From assembly GCA_958367245.1 (NCBI GenBank), contig CATXEA010000007.1, forward strand, positions 1-64,000: a DNA stretch of 64,000 bases, read 5' to 3'. Made by a program: the position numbers and the translations under genes. Positions 42,094 to 51,771 of this stretch are shown here, one piece after another. Position 1 is the stretch's first letter. Each line of letters starts with the position of its first letter. The DNA is from an uncultured Blautia sp. (GTDB lineage Bacteria; Bacillota; Clostridia; Lachnospirales; Lachnospiraceae). The notes below the pieces were generated by a model. That model saw nothing but the letters and a program-made list of their open reading frames with translations, had not been told where the DNA came from and did no database searches.

Positions 42094-43164
42094 ATGGCAG
42101 CGAAAGTTACAATACAGGATATTGCAGATGCGCTGGGGCTTTCCAGAAATACCGTATCAAAAGCAATCAATAATACAGGCATTCTTGCAGATGCCACCAG
42201 AGACAGAGTTTTGAAAAAAGCGGCAGAAATGGGGTATAAGCAATTTTCCTATGTTTCTGATATTATGAAAAATGAAGAAGATATTCTTCTGCAGGCTGCA
42301 TCGGAGCCGAGGGAGATTGCGCTTCTGACAACGAAGTTTCTCGGAGACTCTCATTTTTCATCTACCATGCTTGATAAATTTCAGAGAGAGATTTCTCAGC
42401 TTGGGTACAGTCTTTCCATGCACAGAGTTTTAAGCTATGAAATTAAGGGAATGCGCCTTCCGGTATCCTTTAATAAAGAAAGAACATCGGGAATCATCTG
42501 CTACGAGATGTTTGACCATGCATACAGCCAGATGCTCTGCGAGCTGGAAATACCGATTTTATTTGTAGATACTCCGGTTGTCGGTTTCGCCGATACCCTG
42601 AAAGCAGACAGACTGTATATGGATAACCGTTCCGGTGTTTCTGAATTTGTAAGAGAGATGGTGAGCAGAGGGAAAAAGAATATCGGATTCGTAGGAGAAT
42701 ATACACATTGCCAGTCTTTCTTTGAGCGTTATATGGCTTTTCGCGATACAATGTATCTGCTTCAGGCTCCGATTCGTGAGGAGTGGTGTATCACCGGAAA
42801 TATGGAAGTGGCAGGAAGAACGGGACGGATGCAGTATCAGCAGTATCTGGAAGAGGAACTGGAGAAGCTTCCCAAGCTTCCGGATGTATTTATCTGTGCC
42901 AATGATTTCGTGGCAATGGATTTGTACAATGCCCTTGGAGAGAAAGGATACCGTGTTCCGGAGGATGTATATGTATGCGGTTTTGACGATTCGCCGGAAT
43001 CGCGAATCATTCAGCCGCCTTTAACAACAATTCACATCCACAGTCAGATTATGGGATATTCTGCGGTTCAGCTTCTTTTATCCAGAATCAAGGATCCGGA
43101 TCTTAATTACCGTACGGTTTATACAGAAACGAAGCTTATTTACCGCCGTTCCACAGAAGATTAG
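42094..43164 (+). CDS. LacI-family transcriptional regulator
   Basis: 356 residues. N-terminal LacI helix-turn-helix (KVTIQDIADALGLSRNTVSKAINN), hinge helix near 50, then a type I sugar-binding domain (about 70-350) with VYVCGFDDSPESRIIQPPLTTIH near the end. RBS AAAAGGAGG. It is divergent from the fructoside transport operon and most likely represses it in the absence of an inducing sugar. It begins a second operon with the two membrane genes that follow. Confidence 0.93.
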   Translation: MAAKVTIQDIADALGLSRNTVSKAINNTGILADATRDRVLKKAAEMGYKQFSYVSDIMKNEEDILLQAASEPREIALLTTKFLGDSHFSSTMLDKFQREISQLGYSLSMHRVLSYEIKGMRLPVSFNKERTSGIICYEMFDHAYSQMLCELEIPILFVDTPVVGFADTLKADRLYMDNRSGVSEFVREMVSRGKKNIGFVGEYTHCQSFFERYMAFRDTMYLLQAPIREEWCITGNMEVAGRTGRMQYQQYLEEELEKLPKLPDVFICANDFVAMDLYNALGEKGYRVPEDVYVCGFDDSPESRIIQPPLTTIHIHSQIMGYSAVQLLLSRIKDPDLNYRTVYTETKLIYRRSTED

Positions 43165-43185
43165 AAGTAGAAGAGGAGGATTTCC

Positions 43186-43815
43186 ATGAACAGCTTATTA
43201 AATCCTGATAATCCGGTTATGCAGTTTATTACAAAAATCGTTTACAGTGTTTACCTTAATATTTTGTGGTTTATCTGCTGTATTCCTGTTGTCACTGCAG
43301 GGGCAGCAACAACAGCTCTTTATTATGTTACCCTGAAAATGGCAAAAAATGAGGAAGGCGGAATCACGAAATCATTTTTTAAAGCCTTTAAGGAGAACTT
43401 TAAGCAGAGTACCATTGTCTGGCTGATTCTGCTTGCTCTTGGAATTGTTCTCGGAATCGACGGCTATGTGCTGTGGCATATGAGGTTCGAAAATGCGTTC
43501 TGGACCATTATCACAGCAATCTTTCTCGTGGCAGCAGCGGCATATCTGATTGTGGTTATGTATATTTTTCCGCTGATGGCGCGATTTGAAAACACGATTT
43601 TTGCAATGTTTAAAAACTCACTTTTTATAGGAATGAGATTTCTGCTCTGCACGGCTTTAGTAGCAGTGATTCATTTCGCAATGCTGTTTGTGATTATTAA
43701 TATTTTTACGCCTGCAGTGATTTTCGGCGAGGGTCTTTGTGCATTCCTGAGTTCTTATTTTCTGGCAAATATCCTTAAACTCTGTGAAGCAAACGACGAG
43801 GTGGTAAGTGAATGA
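43186..43815 (+). CDS. YesL/DUF624 membrane protein
   Basis: 209 residues, five hydrophobic helices, with the DUF624 signature region (YSVYLNILWFICCIPVVTAGAATTALYYVTLKM at about 20-50). YesL-type proteins accompany LplABC-like sugar transporters in many Firmicutes, as here, but their job is unknown. GGAGG upstream; its stop overlaps the next ATG by 4 bases. Confidence 0.88.
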   Translation: MNSLLNPDNPVMQFITKIVYSVYLNILWFICCIPVVTAGAATTALYYVTLKMAKNEEGGITKSFFKAFKENFKQSTIVWLILLALGIVLGIDGYVLWHMRFENAFWTIITAIFLVAAAAYLIVVMYIFPLMARFENTIFAMFKNSLFIGMRFLLCTALVAVIHFAMLFVIINIFTPAVIFGEGLCAFLSSYFLANILKLCEANDEVVSE

Positions 43816-44558
43816 GCGATATAAGTGAAAAAAAGGCTCTGCTTGAAGAGGAGAAAAAGAAGTTCAGTCAGCTTCACGGGTGGAAAAAGCTCGGTTATAT
43901 CTGGGACTATTATAAGCTTCCCATCTTTCTTCTGTGTATTGCGCTGTATGCCGGAGGCTATCTGGTATACAGACAGGTGACTCACAAGGAGGTTGTGCTG
44001 TATACTGCATTGGCAAATATTGCACCGGGAGAAGAGATTAAGGAAGAGCTTGGAAATGGTTTCCTGACTTCAAGAGAAATAGACCCGAAGAAAAATGAGT
44101 GCTATCTTTATTCGGGGCTTTATCTGACGACGGAAATAAACGCAGTAGACCAGCAGTCTGCCTATGCTTCACAGATGAAGGTGCTTGCAGCGATTGACGG
44201 AGAAGAAATGGATGTGGCGCTCATGGATAAAAACGCATTTGACATGTTTGCCCGTGCAGGTTATCTGTGTGATATCAGCGGACTTCTTTCTGAAAAAGCA
44301 GCCGGACTGTATCAGGAACTGGAGCCTTTCATAGAAAGTAATGTACACATTCTGAAAGACAATGCTACGGATGCGGCGCTGAATCCGGAAGTGAAGTATG
44401 AGTCGGAAACAGAAGAGTTCCCGATGGCAATAAACGTGTCGGAAGCCCCTCTGATTAAAAAAGCCGGATTTAACGGCGAAGTATATCTGGGTGTTATTGC
44501 CAATTCGCCCAGAAAGGATATGGCAGTGGATTATATAAGTTATTTATATGGAATATAA
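43812..44558 (+). CDS. Membrane-anchored protein of unknown function in the fructoside locus
   Basis: 248 residues. A charged N-terminal helix (MSDISEKKALLEEEKKKFSQ), one membrane segment (about 37-55) and an extracellular domain of about 190 residues. The end AGFNGEVYLGVIANSPRKDM and VLAAIDGEEMDVALMDKNAF recall periplasmic binding protein folds, so it may be a minimised ligand-binding partner of YesL; this is inference. Coupled by ATGA overlap to the YesL gene. A terminator follows. Confidence 0.7.
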   Translation: MSDISEKKALLEEEKKKFSQLHGWKKLGYIWDYYKLPIFLLCIALYAGGYLVYRQVTHKEVVLYTALANIAPGEEIKEELGNGFLTSREIDPKKNECYLYSGLYLTTEINAVDQQSAYASQMKVLAAIDGEEMDVALMDKNAFDMFARAGYLCDISGLLSEKAAGLYQELEPFIESNVHILKDNATDAALNPEVKYESETEEFPMAINVSEAPLIKKAGFNGEVYLGVIANSPRKDMAVDYISYLYGI

Positions 44559-44564
44559 CCTTAA

Positions 44565-44616
44565 AAACCCCGCGGAATTTCAGGCAGACAGTATGCCGGA
44601 TTCGGCGGGGTTAATT
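44565..44616 (+). terminator. Intrinsic terminator
   Basis: AACCCCGC (44566-44573) pairs with GCGGGGTT (44605-44612) and TAATTTT follows. The long internal segment includes further weak pairing. Confidence 0.75.
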
Positions 44617-44642
44617 TTACGAAAATTTAATACAGTGAAGCG

Positions 44643-44671
44643 TTGACAAACCCCTCTCAAAATGATATTTT
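44643..44671 (+). promoter_or_regulatory. pyk promoter
   Basis: Perfect TTGACA (44643-44648), 17-base spacer, TATTTT (44666-44671), 51 bases before the ATG. Confidence 0.65.
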
Positions 44672-44722
44672 TTTCTTATACTGGGCAAGAGTTGTTTCTT
44701 AAATAGGAAAGGGAAAAATGAC

Positions 44723-46144
44723 ATGAGAAAAACAAAAATTGTTTGTACCCTCGGACCGTCTACAGATAAAGATGGCGTACTGGAAGAATTAGTAATAGAA
44801 GGAATGGACGTAGCGCGTTTTAATATGTCCCACGGCTCTTATGATGAGCAGAGAGGCCGTCTGGAGCAGTTAAAAGCACTGCGTAAAAAACATAATAAAT
44901 TTGTTGCTGCTCTCCTTGATACAAAGGGACCGGAAATCCGTATCGGTTGTTTTGCCGCAGGAAAAATTACTCTGGAAGAAGGACAGTCTTTCACACTTAC
45001 AACAGCAGATATCGAAGGCGATGAAACGCAGGTTTCCATTACGTATAAGAAGTTATACAGGGATGTAAAGGTAGGAGACTGCATTCTGATCGACGATGGA
45101 CTTATCGGAATGGAAGTTACGGAAATTGTTGGAGAGGATATCGTCTGTGTAGTCAGAAATGGCGGCGAAGTGTCCAACCGTAAGGGCGTAAATGTTCCGG
45201 GTGTTGCTCTGAAGATGAATTTCCTGAGCCAGAAAGACTGCGATGACCTGCTTTTCGGAATTCAGGAAGGCTTTGACTTCGTGGCAGCATCCTTTACCAG
45301 AACTGCGGACGACGTTCTGGAAATGCGTAAGCTTCTTGACGATAACGGAGGCAGGAATATTCAGATTATTGCCAAGATTGAGAATCAGCAGGGCGTAGAT
45401 AACATTGATGCGATTATTGAAGCTGCAGACGGCATTATGATTGCCAGAGGCGACCTTGGCGTAGAGCTTCCGCTGGAAGATATTCCTGTCATTCAGCGCG
45501 ATATTATCCAGAAAGTATACCGTTCCGGCAAAAAAGTCATTACAGCAACTCAGATGCTTGATTCCATGATGGTTCATCCGAGACCGACCCGCGCGGAGAC
45601 AACGGACGTTGCCAACGCCATTTTTCAGGGAACAAGCGCAATCATGCTTTCCGGTGAGACTGCAGCGGGCAAATATCCGATCGAAGCGCTGAAAACCATG
45701 GTGCGTATTGCAGTCCATACAGAGGATAATATTGATTATAATGAGATTTTCAAAAACGAGCAGCTTCTGGAAGAACTGGACATCACAACCGCAATTTCTC
45801 ATGCAACCTGTACTACTGCTATTGACCTGAAAGCGAAAGCGATTCTTGTAGTAAGCAAGACAGGACGTACTGCGAGGATGATTTCCAAGTACCGTCCGGA
45901 CTGTCCGATTGGCGCAGGTTCTACTTCTGAGCAGGTCTGCCGTCAGCTCAGTCTGTCATGGGGCGTTTTCCCGATGAAGGTCAGAGAGGAATACAGTTCT
46001 GAGATTCTCTGTCTGCGAGCAGTGGAAGCCGCTGAGAAGAACGGGCTTGTGGAAGAAGGGGATATGGTTGTATTTGCAGGAGGGATTCCTCTTGGCATTC
46101 CGGGCAGAACGAATCTGATTCGTGTCTGCATTGTCGGAGAATAA
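44723..46144 (+). CDS. pyk: Pyruvate kinase
   Basis: 473 residues. Makes pyruvate and ATP from phosphoenolpyruvate. Motifs: KIVCTLGPSTDKDG, VARFNMSHGSYDEQ, ALLDTKGPEIRIG, IIAKIENQQGVDNIDAII with the catalytic Lys, IMIARGDLGVELP and ATQMLDSMMVHPRPTRAE. It lacks the extra C-terminal PEP-utilising domain of Bacillus enzymes and is the standard ~470-residue form. Own promoter. Confidence 0.97.
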   Translation: MRKTKIVCTLGPSTDKDGVLEELVIEGMDVARFNMSHGSYDEQRGRLEQLKALRKKHNKFVAALLDTKGPEIRIGCFAAGKITLEEGQSFTLTTADIEGDETQVSITYKKLYRDVKVGDCILIDDGLIGMEVTEIVGEDIVCVVRNGGEVSNRKGVNVPGVALKMNFLSQKDCDDLLFGIQEGFDFVAASFTRTADDVLEMRKLLDDNGGRNIQIIAKIENQQGVDNIDAIIEAADGIMIARGDLGVELPLEDIPVIQRDIIQKVYRSGKKVITATQMLDSMMVHPRPTRAETTDVANAIFQGTSAIMLSGETAAGKYPIEALKTMVRIAVHTEDNIDYNEIFKNEQLLEELDITTAISHATCTTAIDLKAKAILVVSKTGRTARMISKYRPDCPIGAGSTSEQVCRQLSLSWGVFPMKVREEYSSEILCLRAVEAAEKNGLVEEGDMVVFAGGIPLGIPGRTNLIRVCIVGE

Positions 46145-46200
46145 AGCCTCTTGCTTCGATTGGAAAAATAAAGTATAATGTACCATAAAAATTTTGGCCC

Positions 46201-46227
46201 GCTGCTGTAAACAAAGTGAACAGCACC
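46201..46227. repeat. Palindromic dispersed element, decayed copy 3
   Basis: GCTGCTGTAAACAAAGTGAA followed by CAGCACC aligns with the unit at 25511-25537 over 27 bases (20 identical); the AGTGAACAG core is kept. It lies just ahead of the hydratase RBS. Confidence 0.55.
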
Positions 46228-46251
46228 GGGAAAAGAACGGAGGATTCTGCA

Positions 46252-48510
46252 ATGAAGTTATATGATGGCGGAGTTTACCTTGTAAATGGACGGGAAATCA
46301 TCCCCGAAGCACAGGCAAACCTTCCGATTGCGAAAGAAGAAGCAGCAAAAAACACGATTGCCTATTCCATTCTGGAGGCTCATAATACATCCGGAAATAT
46401 GGAAAAGCTTCAGATTAAATTTGACAAACTTACATCCCACGATATCACATTCGTAGGAATCATCCAGACAGCCCGCGCTTCAGGGCTTGAGAAGTTCCCT
46501 GTACCGTATGTACTGACAAACTGCCACAACTCTCTTTGCGCAGTTGGCGGAACGATTAACGAAGATGACCACATGTTCGGTCTTACCTGTGCGAAAAAAT
46601 ACGGCGGTGTCTATGTTCCTCCTCATCAGGCAGTTATCCACCAGTTTGCCCGCGAAATGCTGGCAGCAGGGGGCAAGATGATTCTCGGTTCTGACAGCCA
46701 TACCCGCTATGGAGCTCTTGGAACTATGGCTATGGGTGAGGGCGGACCGGAGCTTGTGAAGCAGCTTCTTTCCCAGACTTATGATATCAATATGCCGGGT
46801 GTAGTAGCCATCTGTCTGAAAGGAACTCCGCGTCCGGGCGTAGGACCGCAGGACGTTGCCCTTGCTATCATTGGAGAAGTTTTTGCCAACGGTTATGTGA
46901 AGAATAAGGTTATGGAATTTGTGGGTCCGGGCGTTGCCGGTTTAAGCGCAGATTTCCGTATCGGAATCGACGTTATGACCACGGAGACAACCTGTCTTTC
47001 CTCTATCTGGCAGACAGACGAGAAGATTCAGGAGTTTTATGAAATTCACGGCAGAAGTGAAGATTACAGAGAACTGAAACCGGGCGAGACTGCATATTAT
47101 GACGGTTGTGTGGAAATTGATTTAAGCGAGATTAAACCAATGATTGCTATGCCTTTCCATCCAAGCAATACTTATACAATTGATGAACTGAAGGCAAATC
47201 TTGACGATATTCTTGCAGATGTTGAGAAAAAGGCTCAGATCAGCCTTGACGGAAAGATTCCGTATACATTAAGAGATAAGGTGGTTGACGGAAAGCTTTA
47301 CGTTGACCAGGGAATCATTGCAGGCTGTGCAGGCGGCGGTTTTGAGAACATCTGCGCGGCAGCGGATATTCTGCGCGGCAGCAGCATTGGAGCAGACGCC
47401 TTTACTTTAAGCGTATATCCGGCAAGTACCCCGATTTATATGGAGCTTGCGAAAAACGGAGTCCTTGCTGACCTTCTGGCAACAGGAGCAGTTGTAAAAA
47501 CTGCATTCTGCGGACCGTGCTTCGGCGCCGGTGATACGCCTGCAAACAATGCGTTCAGTATCCGTCATACTACAAGAAACTTCCCGAACCGTGAAGGCTC
47601 CAAGATTCAGAATGGTCAGATTTCTTCCGTTGCTCTTATGGACGCCCGTTCCATTGCTGCAACTGCGGCAAATAAAGGTTTCCTGACTTCTGCGGAAGAA
47701 TATACGGGAGATTACACAAATCAGAAGTATTTCTTTGACAAAACGATTTATGATAACCGCGTATTCGACAGCAAAGGCGTGGCAGATCCGGATACAGAGA
47801 TTCAGTTCGGACCGAATATTAAGGACTGGCCTGCTATGTCTGCTCTTCCTGAGAATATGGTGCTGCGCGTGGTATCTGAGATTCACGACCCTGTTACTAC
47901 AACAGACGAGCTGATTCCGTCCGGCGAGACGTCTTCCTACCGTTCCAATCCTCTTGGACTTGCAGAGTTTACACTTTCCAGAAAAGACCCTGCATATGTG
48001 GGACGCGCCAAAGAGATTCAGAAAGCGCAGACTGCAATCCAGAACGGAACCTGTCCTCTTGAGGCAGTTCCGGAGCTGAAACCTGTTATGGAAGTAATTC
48101 ATAAGGAATTCCCGGAAGCAGGAGAAGGTAATCTGGGTGTGGGAAGCACAATTTTCGCAGTGAAACCGGGAGACGGCTCTGCCCGTGAGCAGGCGGCTTC
48201 CTGTCAGAAAGTTCTCGGCGGATGGGCAAATATTGCCAATGAATATGCGACGAAGCGTTACCGTTCCAATCTGATTAACTGGGGTATGCTTCCGTTCCTG
48301 ATTAAAGAAGGAGAGCTTCCGTTCGCAAACGGCGACTATCTCTTCTTCCCGGGAATCCGTAAAGCAGTGGCAGAGAAAGCTGCTGTGATTAAAGGGTATG
48401 TGGTGAAAGAGGATGGTTTAAAGGAATTTGACCTGACTCTGGGCGAACTTACCGACGATGAACGTGAAATTATCCTGAAAGGATGTCTGATTAATTACAA
48501 TCGTAAATAA
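46252..48510 (+). CDS. Aconitase-family hydratase
   Basis: 752 residues from ATG 46252, 8 bases after GGAGG. It carries the aconitase/isopropylmalate dehydratase iron-sulfur Cys motifs: [17 protein letters not shown] (about 365) and [17 protein letters not shown] (about 425). The C-terminal swivel domain (about 580-750) contains [10 protein letters not shown], corresponding to the active-site SRE loop. Probably isomerises citrate to isocitrate for glutamate synthesis in a partial TCA cycle, though the 'hydratase' subgroup may act on another tricarboxylate. No citrate synthase gene is adjacent. Confidence 0.88.
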   Translation: MKLYDGGVYLVNGREIIPEAQANLPIAKEEAAKNTIAYSILEAHNTSGNMEKLQIKFDKLTSHDITFVGIIQTARASGLEKFPVPYVLTNCHNSLCAVGGTINEDDHMFGLTCAKKYGGVYVPPHQAVIHQFAREMLAAGGKMILGSDSHTRYGALGTMAMGEGGPELVKQLLSQTYDINMPGVVAICLKGTPRPGVGPQDVALAIIGEVFANGYVKNKVMEFVGPGVAGLSADFRIGIDVMTTETTCLSSIWQTDEKIQEFYEIHGRSEDYRELKPGETAYYDGCVEIDLSEIKPMIAMPFHPSNTYTIDELKANLDDILADVEKKAQISLDGKIPYTLRDKVVDGKLYVDQGIIAGCAGGGFENICAAADILRGSSIGADAFTLSVYPASTPIYMELAKNGVLADLLATGAVVKTAFCGPCFGAGDTPANNAFSIRHTTRNFPNREGSKIQNGQISSVALMDARSIAATAANKGFLTSAEEYTGDYTNQKYFFDKTIYDNRVFDSKGVADPDTEIQFGPNIKDWPAMSALPENMVLRVVSEIHDPVTTTDELIPSGETSSYRSNPLGLAEFTLSRKDPAYVGRAKEIQKAQTAIQNGTCPLEAVPELKPVMEVIHKEFPEAGEGNLGVGSTIFAVKPGDGSAREQAASCQKVLGGWANIANEYATKRYRSNLINWGMLPFLIKEGELPFANGDYLFFPGIRKAVAEKAAVIKGYVVKEDGLKEFDLTLGELTDDEREIILKGCLINYNRK

Positions 48511-48531
48511 GAAAAAATGAAATGAGTCCGG

Positions 48532-48562
48532 CGGCTGTGCAGTTAACTGTGCAGCCGTTTTT
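48532..48562 (+). terminator. Intrinsic terminator after the hydratase
   Basis: CGGCTG (48532-48537) and CAGCCG (48552-48557) close a stem that continues through CAGTTAACTG, followed by TTTTT. Confidence 0.88.
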
Positions 48563-48586
48563 GGTGCAAAAATGTGTGCTGCGAAG

Positions 48587-48614
48587 CAGGAATACAGGTG
48601 CGTTCTTGAATAAA
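48587..48614 (+). repeat. 28-bp dispersed repeat, copy 2
   Basis: 25 of 28 bases match 2699-2726. It lies upstream of the promoter at 48758. Confidence 0.5.
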
Positions 48615-48757
48615 TGAAGTCAGAAGCTTAAGATAATTCAGAAAGTTCATCACTGAATAAATTATCTGAAAATATTAGAAAATATAAATAAATGATAGTT
48701 TTAAATCAAATATAGAAAATATAAAAAGAAATATTTTAAAAAATATCATAAAATGTA

Positions 48758-48786
48758 TTGACAAAACATGCCTTGGGTGGTATTAT
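48758..48786 (+). promoter_or_regulatory. Strong sigma-A promoter of the putative ncRNA
   Basis: Perfect TTGACA (48758-48763), ideal 17-base spacer, TATTAT (48781-48786). No gene with a ribosome site follows for more than 1 kb. Confidence 0.8.
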
Positions 48787-48792
48787 AACAAC

Positions 48793-49767
48793 ATCAAAAC
48801 AAACAAGCAATACCAAATAAGAAACTCATTCAATTCATAGTATAGATGTTACAACTGTTACAATGAAAGGAATGAAATATTACGAAAGGTCAGGGTGAGT
48901 CCAGTGGGAAAGTAAATTTAAACAATCAATATAAGAGTGATGGAAATCGTATTTCCTGCAAGAAAGACCTGATACATAATAAATAGTAAAAAAAGATTTC
49001 CGGAAGATGTAATCATTTTCAAGCGGAAATAAACGTATCAAAGGTAAATATAGAAACGATTGCTTATATTGAATAACCATCACAAGCCTGATACAAAGAT
49101 TTTAAAATTTGTGTAAAGAAACATTTTTTAAAAGAGTATAACCCTTATCTCAATAGTTCGTTTGGAAGCGAGTTCCATAGAACACAGGTTGAAGGTAAGA
49201 ACGATATTTTGAAATCCATATTAGAAATTATAGAATATGAATTGAAGCTTTGCATCAGAAGAATATCTGTGAAGAAAGATATTAAAGAATGAAATATTAA
49301 GGTACTTTTTCAAAAGACTTTGCAATTATTGAAAATATAAAAAAGAGCATTTATGTCAATAAAGTTCTATTTTTAATATTTAGTATAAATGTGAGGAAGT
49401 ATTATTTGAGAAATAAACAGCGAGGGACTTAAGGAGTTAAGTTCAGAGTTGCTTATAAAAAAAGAATAAACAAAAGAAAAAGTGTATCCGGTATTTCAAA
49501 TAAAAATAAATTATAATCCGTGAAATTATAATTTAAAAATCTATAAAACTTTCTAAGTAAATCGAATGATAAAAAATCATATCGTTTATGAGCAGGGAAT
49601 AAAGAAGATATGTTCAAACATATATATTAAAATATAGAAAAACTGAATAAAGATAAAGAACAAAAAAACAGTTTAAAGAAAACAAAGAGGAAAAATAAAT
49701 TGAATAATGAAGAATTTTAAGACGGCCATCATTTTTGAAAATAAGTAAAAAGTGATGGTCGTCTTTT
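48793..49767 (+). ncRNA. Putative large structured non-coding RNA (~975 nt), unnamed
   Basis: From the promoter to the terminator there is no plausible protein gene; stops occur in all frames and base composition falls well below that of neighbouring genes in GC. Many local helices are visible: TCATTC/GAATGA plus TTCAT/ATGAA (48826-48875); GGAAAT/ATTTCC (48942-48956); CATATT/AATATG (49217-49239); AATATC/GATATT (49262-49283); GGACTTAA/TTAAGTTC with loop GGAG (49425-49444); AAATTATAAT/ATTATAATTT, 10 bp with a 7-base loop (49508-49534); ATATGT/ACATAT (49608-49623). It is the right size for the OLE/ROOL/GOLLD class, but I do not recognise it as any of them. A decayed gene is the main alternative. 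Confidence 0.55.
49719..49767 (+). terminator. Intrinsic terminator of the putative ncRNA
   Basis: 11-bp stem GACGGCCATCA (49721-49731) with TGATGGTCGTC (49753-49763), one G-U pair, flanked by AA/TT and followed by TTTT. Confidence 0.85.
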
Positions 49768-49778
49768 GTGAAAGCTTC

Positions 49779-49807
49779 TTGCGGAATATTAGGATTTAGG
49801 CTATACT
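49779..49807 (+). promoter_or_regulatory. Promoter of the pseudouridine synthase gene
   Basis: TTGCGG (49779-49784), 17-base spacer, TATACT (49802-49807). The transcript would start near 49814, giving a very short leader. Confidence 0.55.
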
Positions 49808-49834
49808 CTCCTTAATTAAAAGGAGAGATTTTTT

Positions 49835-50527
49835 ATGTATATAAGAATAGAAGACCATATTTTATATGAAGATAAAGATATTATTGTGTGTCACAAGCCG
49901 TCGGGAATTGCTGTGCAGAGCGCCCGCATCGGTTCAATGGATATGGAAAGCGCGCTGAAAAACTATCTTGCGCAGAAAGAGCCGAAAAAAATGCCGTATC
50001 TTGGTATCGTTCATCGTCTTGATCAGCCTGTAGAGGGAATTCTTGTTTTTGCAAAGAACCAGAAAGCGGCGGGAGAATTAAGCCGTCAGATGGCTTCGGG
50101 AGAAATGGCAAAGACATATCTGGCAGTGACAGAGTGTAAACCGGAAAAAGAGGAAGGGATTCTGGAGGACTGGCTGAAAAAAGACGGAAAGACAAATACT
50201 TCTTCTGTAGTGAAAGCAGGAAGTCAGGGCGCTAAGAAAGCGATACTTTTTTATGAGATTCTTGATACGGTCAGGGTGTCAGACAAAGAGAGATATCTCA
50301 TAAAAATCCGTCTTGAAACCGGACGACATCACCAGATTCGCGTGCAGATGGCGCATGGGGGAATGCCGCTTCTGGGCGACCGTAAATATAATGCTGCAGA
50401 AAAGTCCGAAACCTCTCTGGCTCTGTGTTCGGCAGGGCTGACTTTGAAACATCCGTCAACAAAGAAAAAAATGAAATTTGAAACAACGCCGTCAGGAGAT
50501 GGTTTTGTAAACTTTTTTGAGGAATAA
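49835..50527 (+). CDS. RluA-family pseudouridine synthase
   Basis: 230 residues. Converts specific uridines in rRNA or tRNA to pseudouridine. The catalytic Asp is in GIVHRLDQPVEGILVFAKN, a variant of the usual HRLDRxTSG seen in a Firmicutes subgroup; the RLETGRHHQIRVQMAHGGMPLLGD motif and the YKNITLE-type KPSGIAVQS start are present. No S4 domain, so it is the minimal form. AAAGGAGAG ribosome site. Confidence 0.9.
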   Translation: MYIRIEDHILYEDKDIIVCHKPSGIAVQSARIGSMDMESALKNYLAQKEPKKMPYLGIVHRLDQPVEGILVFAKNQKAAGELSRQMASGEMAKTYLAVTECKPEKEEGILEDWLKKDGKTNTSSVVKAGSQGAKKAILFYEILDTVRVSDKERYLIKIRLETGRHHQIRVQMAHGGMPLLGDRKYNAAEKSETSLALCSAGLTLKHPSTKKKMKFETTPSGDGFVNFFEE

Positions 50528-50567
50528 ATTAAGAAGAAAAAATCCATACTAAACGAAAAGCGGAAAA

Positions 50568-51611
50568 GTGGTGTATGGATTGCATATAGAATGGAAAAGA
50601 AAACTGATGATGGCAGGGATTGCTGCCGGCGTGTTTGTAGGATACAGATATTTACTGCCGGCAGCAGTCCCTTTTCTGGCAGCATGGGTGCTGGCTTCAT
50701 GGCTGGAGCCAATTGCCAGAAGGATAGAACGCAGAACAAAGATAAAAAAGGGATTTGCAGGAGCATTTCTTCTCACCTGTCTTTTGCTCGGAACGGGAAT
50801 TCTTCTTTATCTGGGAATAGGGGAGCTTCTGAATCAGATTCGCAGGGCTCTGCTGCATCTGCCGGAGCTTGCAGACAAAGGATTGGGGATTCTGGATAAC
50901 TGTTGCAGAGTGTTGGAAAAGAATACGGGAATCCTTAAGGAAGACAGCCGCGCGTATGTGCTGAGCCAGATAAGAGAGATTCAGCAGAATGTACTGGCTT
51001 TTGTGGGAAAGGATGTGGTGGAGATTCTTCTTTCCTGGGCAAGGGGGATTCTGTTTTTTATGTCAGGGCTTGTGGTGACTTTTATCAGTACCCTTCTGAT
51101 TATGGGAGATATGGAGAATCTTCGCAGAAAGATTTGGGATTATTCGTGGCTGGTAGGCACGAGACGGGTAGTAAAGAGGCTTCAAAAAACGACGGTTCTT
51201 TATCTGAAAGCTCAGATTATTCTTATTTTTCTTGTTGCAGTTGTATGCGGCGCAGGCTTTTATCTGATGGGAAGTCCGTATTATCTGATTCTGGGGATTT
51301 TGCTGGGGCTTTTTGATGCAGTGCCGCTAATCGGGACAGGAACCTTCCTATATCCTTCAGCAGTGATTTTTCTGATAAAGGGGAAACCGGCAATTGCAGT
51401 GGGATGTGTACTTCTGGACATTCTCACCAGCGTACTCAGAGAGGCGCTTGAACCGCGCCTTCTGGGAAAAAAACTGGGGGTTTCTCCGATAGCTGTACTG
51501 GCGAGCGTCTATCTTGGAGTGTTGTTATTTGGAACATGGGGTGTACTTTTAGGACCTCTGTCCTTTTCTACGGCATATGAAATAGGGAAAGAGTGGGATG
51601 TCTGGGATTAA
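50568..51611 (+). CDS. AI-2E-family membrane protein (YtvI/YdiK type)
   Basis: 347 residues, seven or eight membrane helices with the PF01594 signature at the C-terminal half (LGILLGLFDAVPLIGTGTFLYP and LEPRLLGKKLGVSPIAVLASVYLG). Despite the family name, members in Firmicutes are linked to ion/antiport or sporulation (YtvI) functions. The GTG at 50568 has only a weak GCGGA site, so the exact start is uncertain; an ATG pair near 50607 is an alternative. Confidence 0.85.
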   Translation: MVYGLHIEWKRKLMMAGIAAGVFVGYRYLLPAAVPFLAAWVLASWLEPIARRIERRTKIKKGFAGAFLLTCLLLGTGILLYLGIGELLNQIRRALLHLPELADKGLGILDNCCRVLEKNTGILKEDSRAYVLSQIREIQQNVLAFVGKDVVEILLSWARGILFFMSGLVVTFISTLLIMGDMENLRRKIWDYSWLVGTRRVVKRLQKTTVLYLKAQIILIFLVAVVCGAGFYLMGSPYYLILGILLGLFDAVPLIGTGTFLYPSAVIFLIKGKPAIAVGCVLLDILTSVLREALEPRLLGKKLGVSPIAVLASVYLGVLLFGTWGVLLGPLSFSTAYEIGKEWDVWD

Positions 51612-51771
51612 TCGGGCAAATGCCGGCTTAAATTATGAAAAAAGTATTAAATCTATAGACGGGGAGATTTATTTGTGTATAATGTAGGGAAGATAAAGAA
51701 AAGGCAACATTAAAGATATGTAAAGTCCTGACGGGGGCGATTACAGCGCATGTAAGAATAGGAGATAAGAG

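Noticed and set aside
48880..49083. 67-codon minus-strand frame in the gene-free region
   Set aside because: Composition follows the AT-rich background, and it opposes the promoter and terminator of the putative RNA. I saw no family resemblance.
49806..49827. CTCTCCTT/AAGGAGAG hairpin that could hide the ribosome site of the pseudouridine synthase gene
   Set aside because: The left arm overlaps the -10 (49802-49807) and lies upstream of the expected transcript start near 49814, so it would not be in the RNA.
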